From assembly GCA_947628115.1 (NCBI GenBank), contig CANQYS010000011.1:1-42335 (forward strand): DNA of 42,335 bases, written 5' to 3'. Positions within the stretch are counted from its first letter, which is position 1, and every line of letters begins with the position of its first letter. This document shows positions 42,293 through 42,335 of this stretch, piece by piece. The translations under genes and the position numbers were made by a program. Source of the DNA: an uncultured Clostridia bacterium. GTDB lineage: Bacteria; Bacillota; Clostridia; TANB77; CAG-508. The notes under the pieces were generated by a model. It saw only the letters and a list, made by a program, of their open reading frames with translations. It made no database searches and had not been told where the DNA came from.

Positions 42293-42335
42293 CGGTTTAA
42301 GCAAAATCATTGTTTTTTGAAATTAATGAGCCGAC

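Noticed and set aside
1..42335. tRNA genes
   Set aside because: No cloverleaf with a GTTCGA-type T-arm and matching acceptor was seen on either strand by eye.

Overview
The window is a very AT-rich stretch from a spore-forming, low-GC Clostridia-like Firmicute, probably an uncultured gut lineage. Evidence for this is SpoIVB, YqfC/YqfD, a small acid-soluble spore protein (SASP) gene, a Spo0A-type response regulator, and the yqfC-yqfD-ybeY-era-yqzL-recO housekeeping cluster. Nearly every gene is on the minus strand. I saw no rRNA, tRNA or CRISPR array.

Layout: 1-1504 asparagine synthetase (runs off the left edge). 1633-4525 a small membrane protein and a GHKL histidine kinase / 13-residue peptide / Spo0A-like regulator group. 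4661-5330 two small plus-strand genes (an XRE regulator and an unknown). 5493-6708 spoIVB. 6868-21122 a Tad/Flp-type pilus locus: a giant surface protein, several pilin-like proteins (four sharing the N-terminus MENASKAL), a TadB/C-like membrane platform, the CpaF ATPase, two CpaE/ParA-like proteins and CpaB. 21280-22152 a HAD phosphatase. 22395-34942 a SASP gene split in two by a roughly 12.3 kb mobile element. 35021-41980 hpf, recO, yqzL, era, a DUF3048 protein, ybeY, an unknown 403-codon ORF, yqfD and yqfC.

The mobile element (about 22485-34813) carries a DUF559 protein, a large serine recombinase, two tandem peptidase-S51-like genes, a visibly more GC-rich cargo (full-length leucyl-tRNA synthetase, membrane transporter, degenerate class II synthetase-like protein), an RHH protein beside an oriT-like hairpin cluster, a winged-helix protein and a ParE/RelE-type toxin-antitoxin pair. 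Joining the two SASP halves restores a normal 71-residue SASP, so this looks like a skin-like intervening element.

The most striking result concerns translation. Eight genes outside the GC-rich cargo are broken in the standard reading at 11 sites, and all 11 are the same event: an in-frame CGG codon (always CGGA or CGGT) whose C must be skipped so that GGA or GGT (Gly) is read, a +1 shift. By eye I found no CGG codon read as ordinary sense in those genes, while CGG out of phase is common and harmless. The shifts fall in the CpaF Walker A motif, two codons before the SpoIVB catalytic serine, at the start of RecO, twice in AsnB and three times in one surface protein. The cargo genes do contain three CGG codons in intact frames. 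The simplest biological reading is that CGG is unassigned or hungry in this organism and triggers +1 frameshifting into Gly; the rival is a systematic sequence error adding a C before GG. One further frameshift, in a T9 run, is of a different kind.
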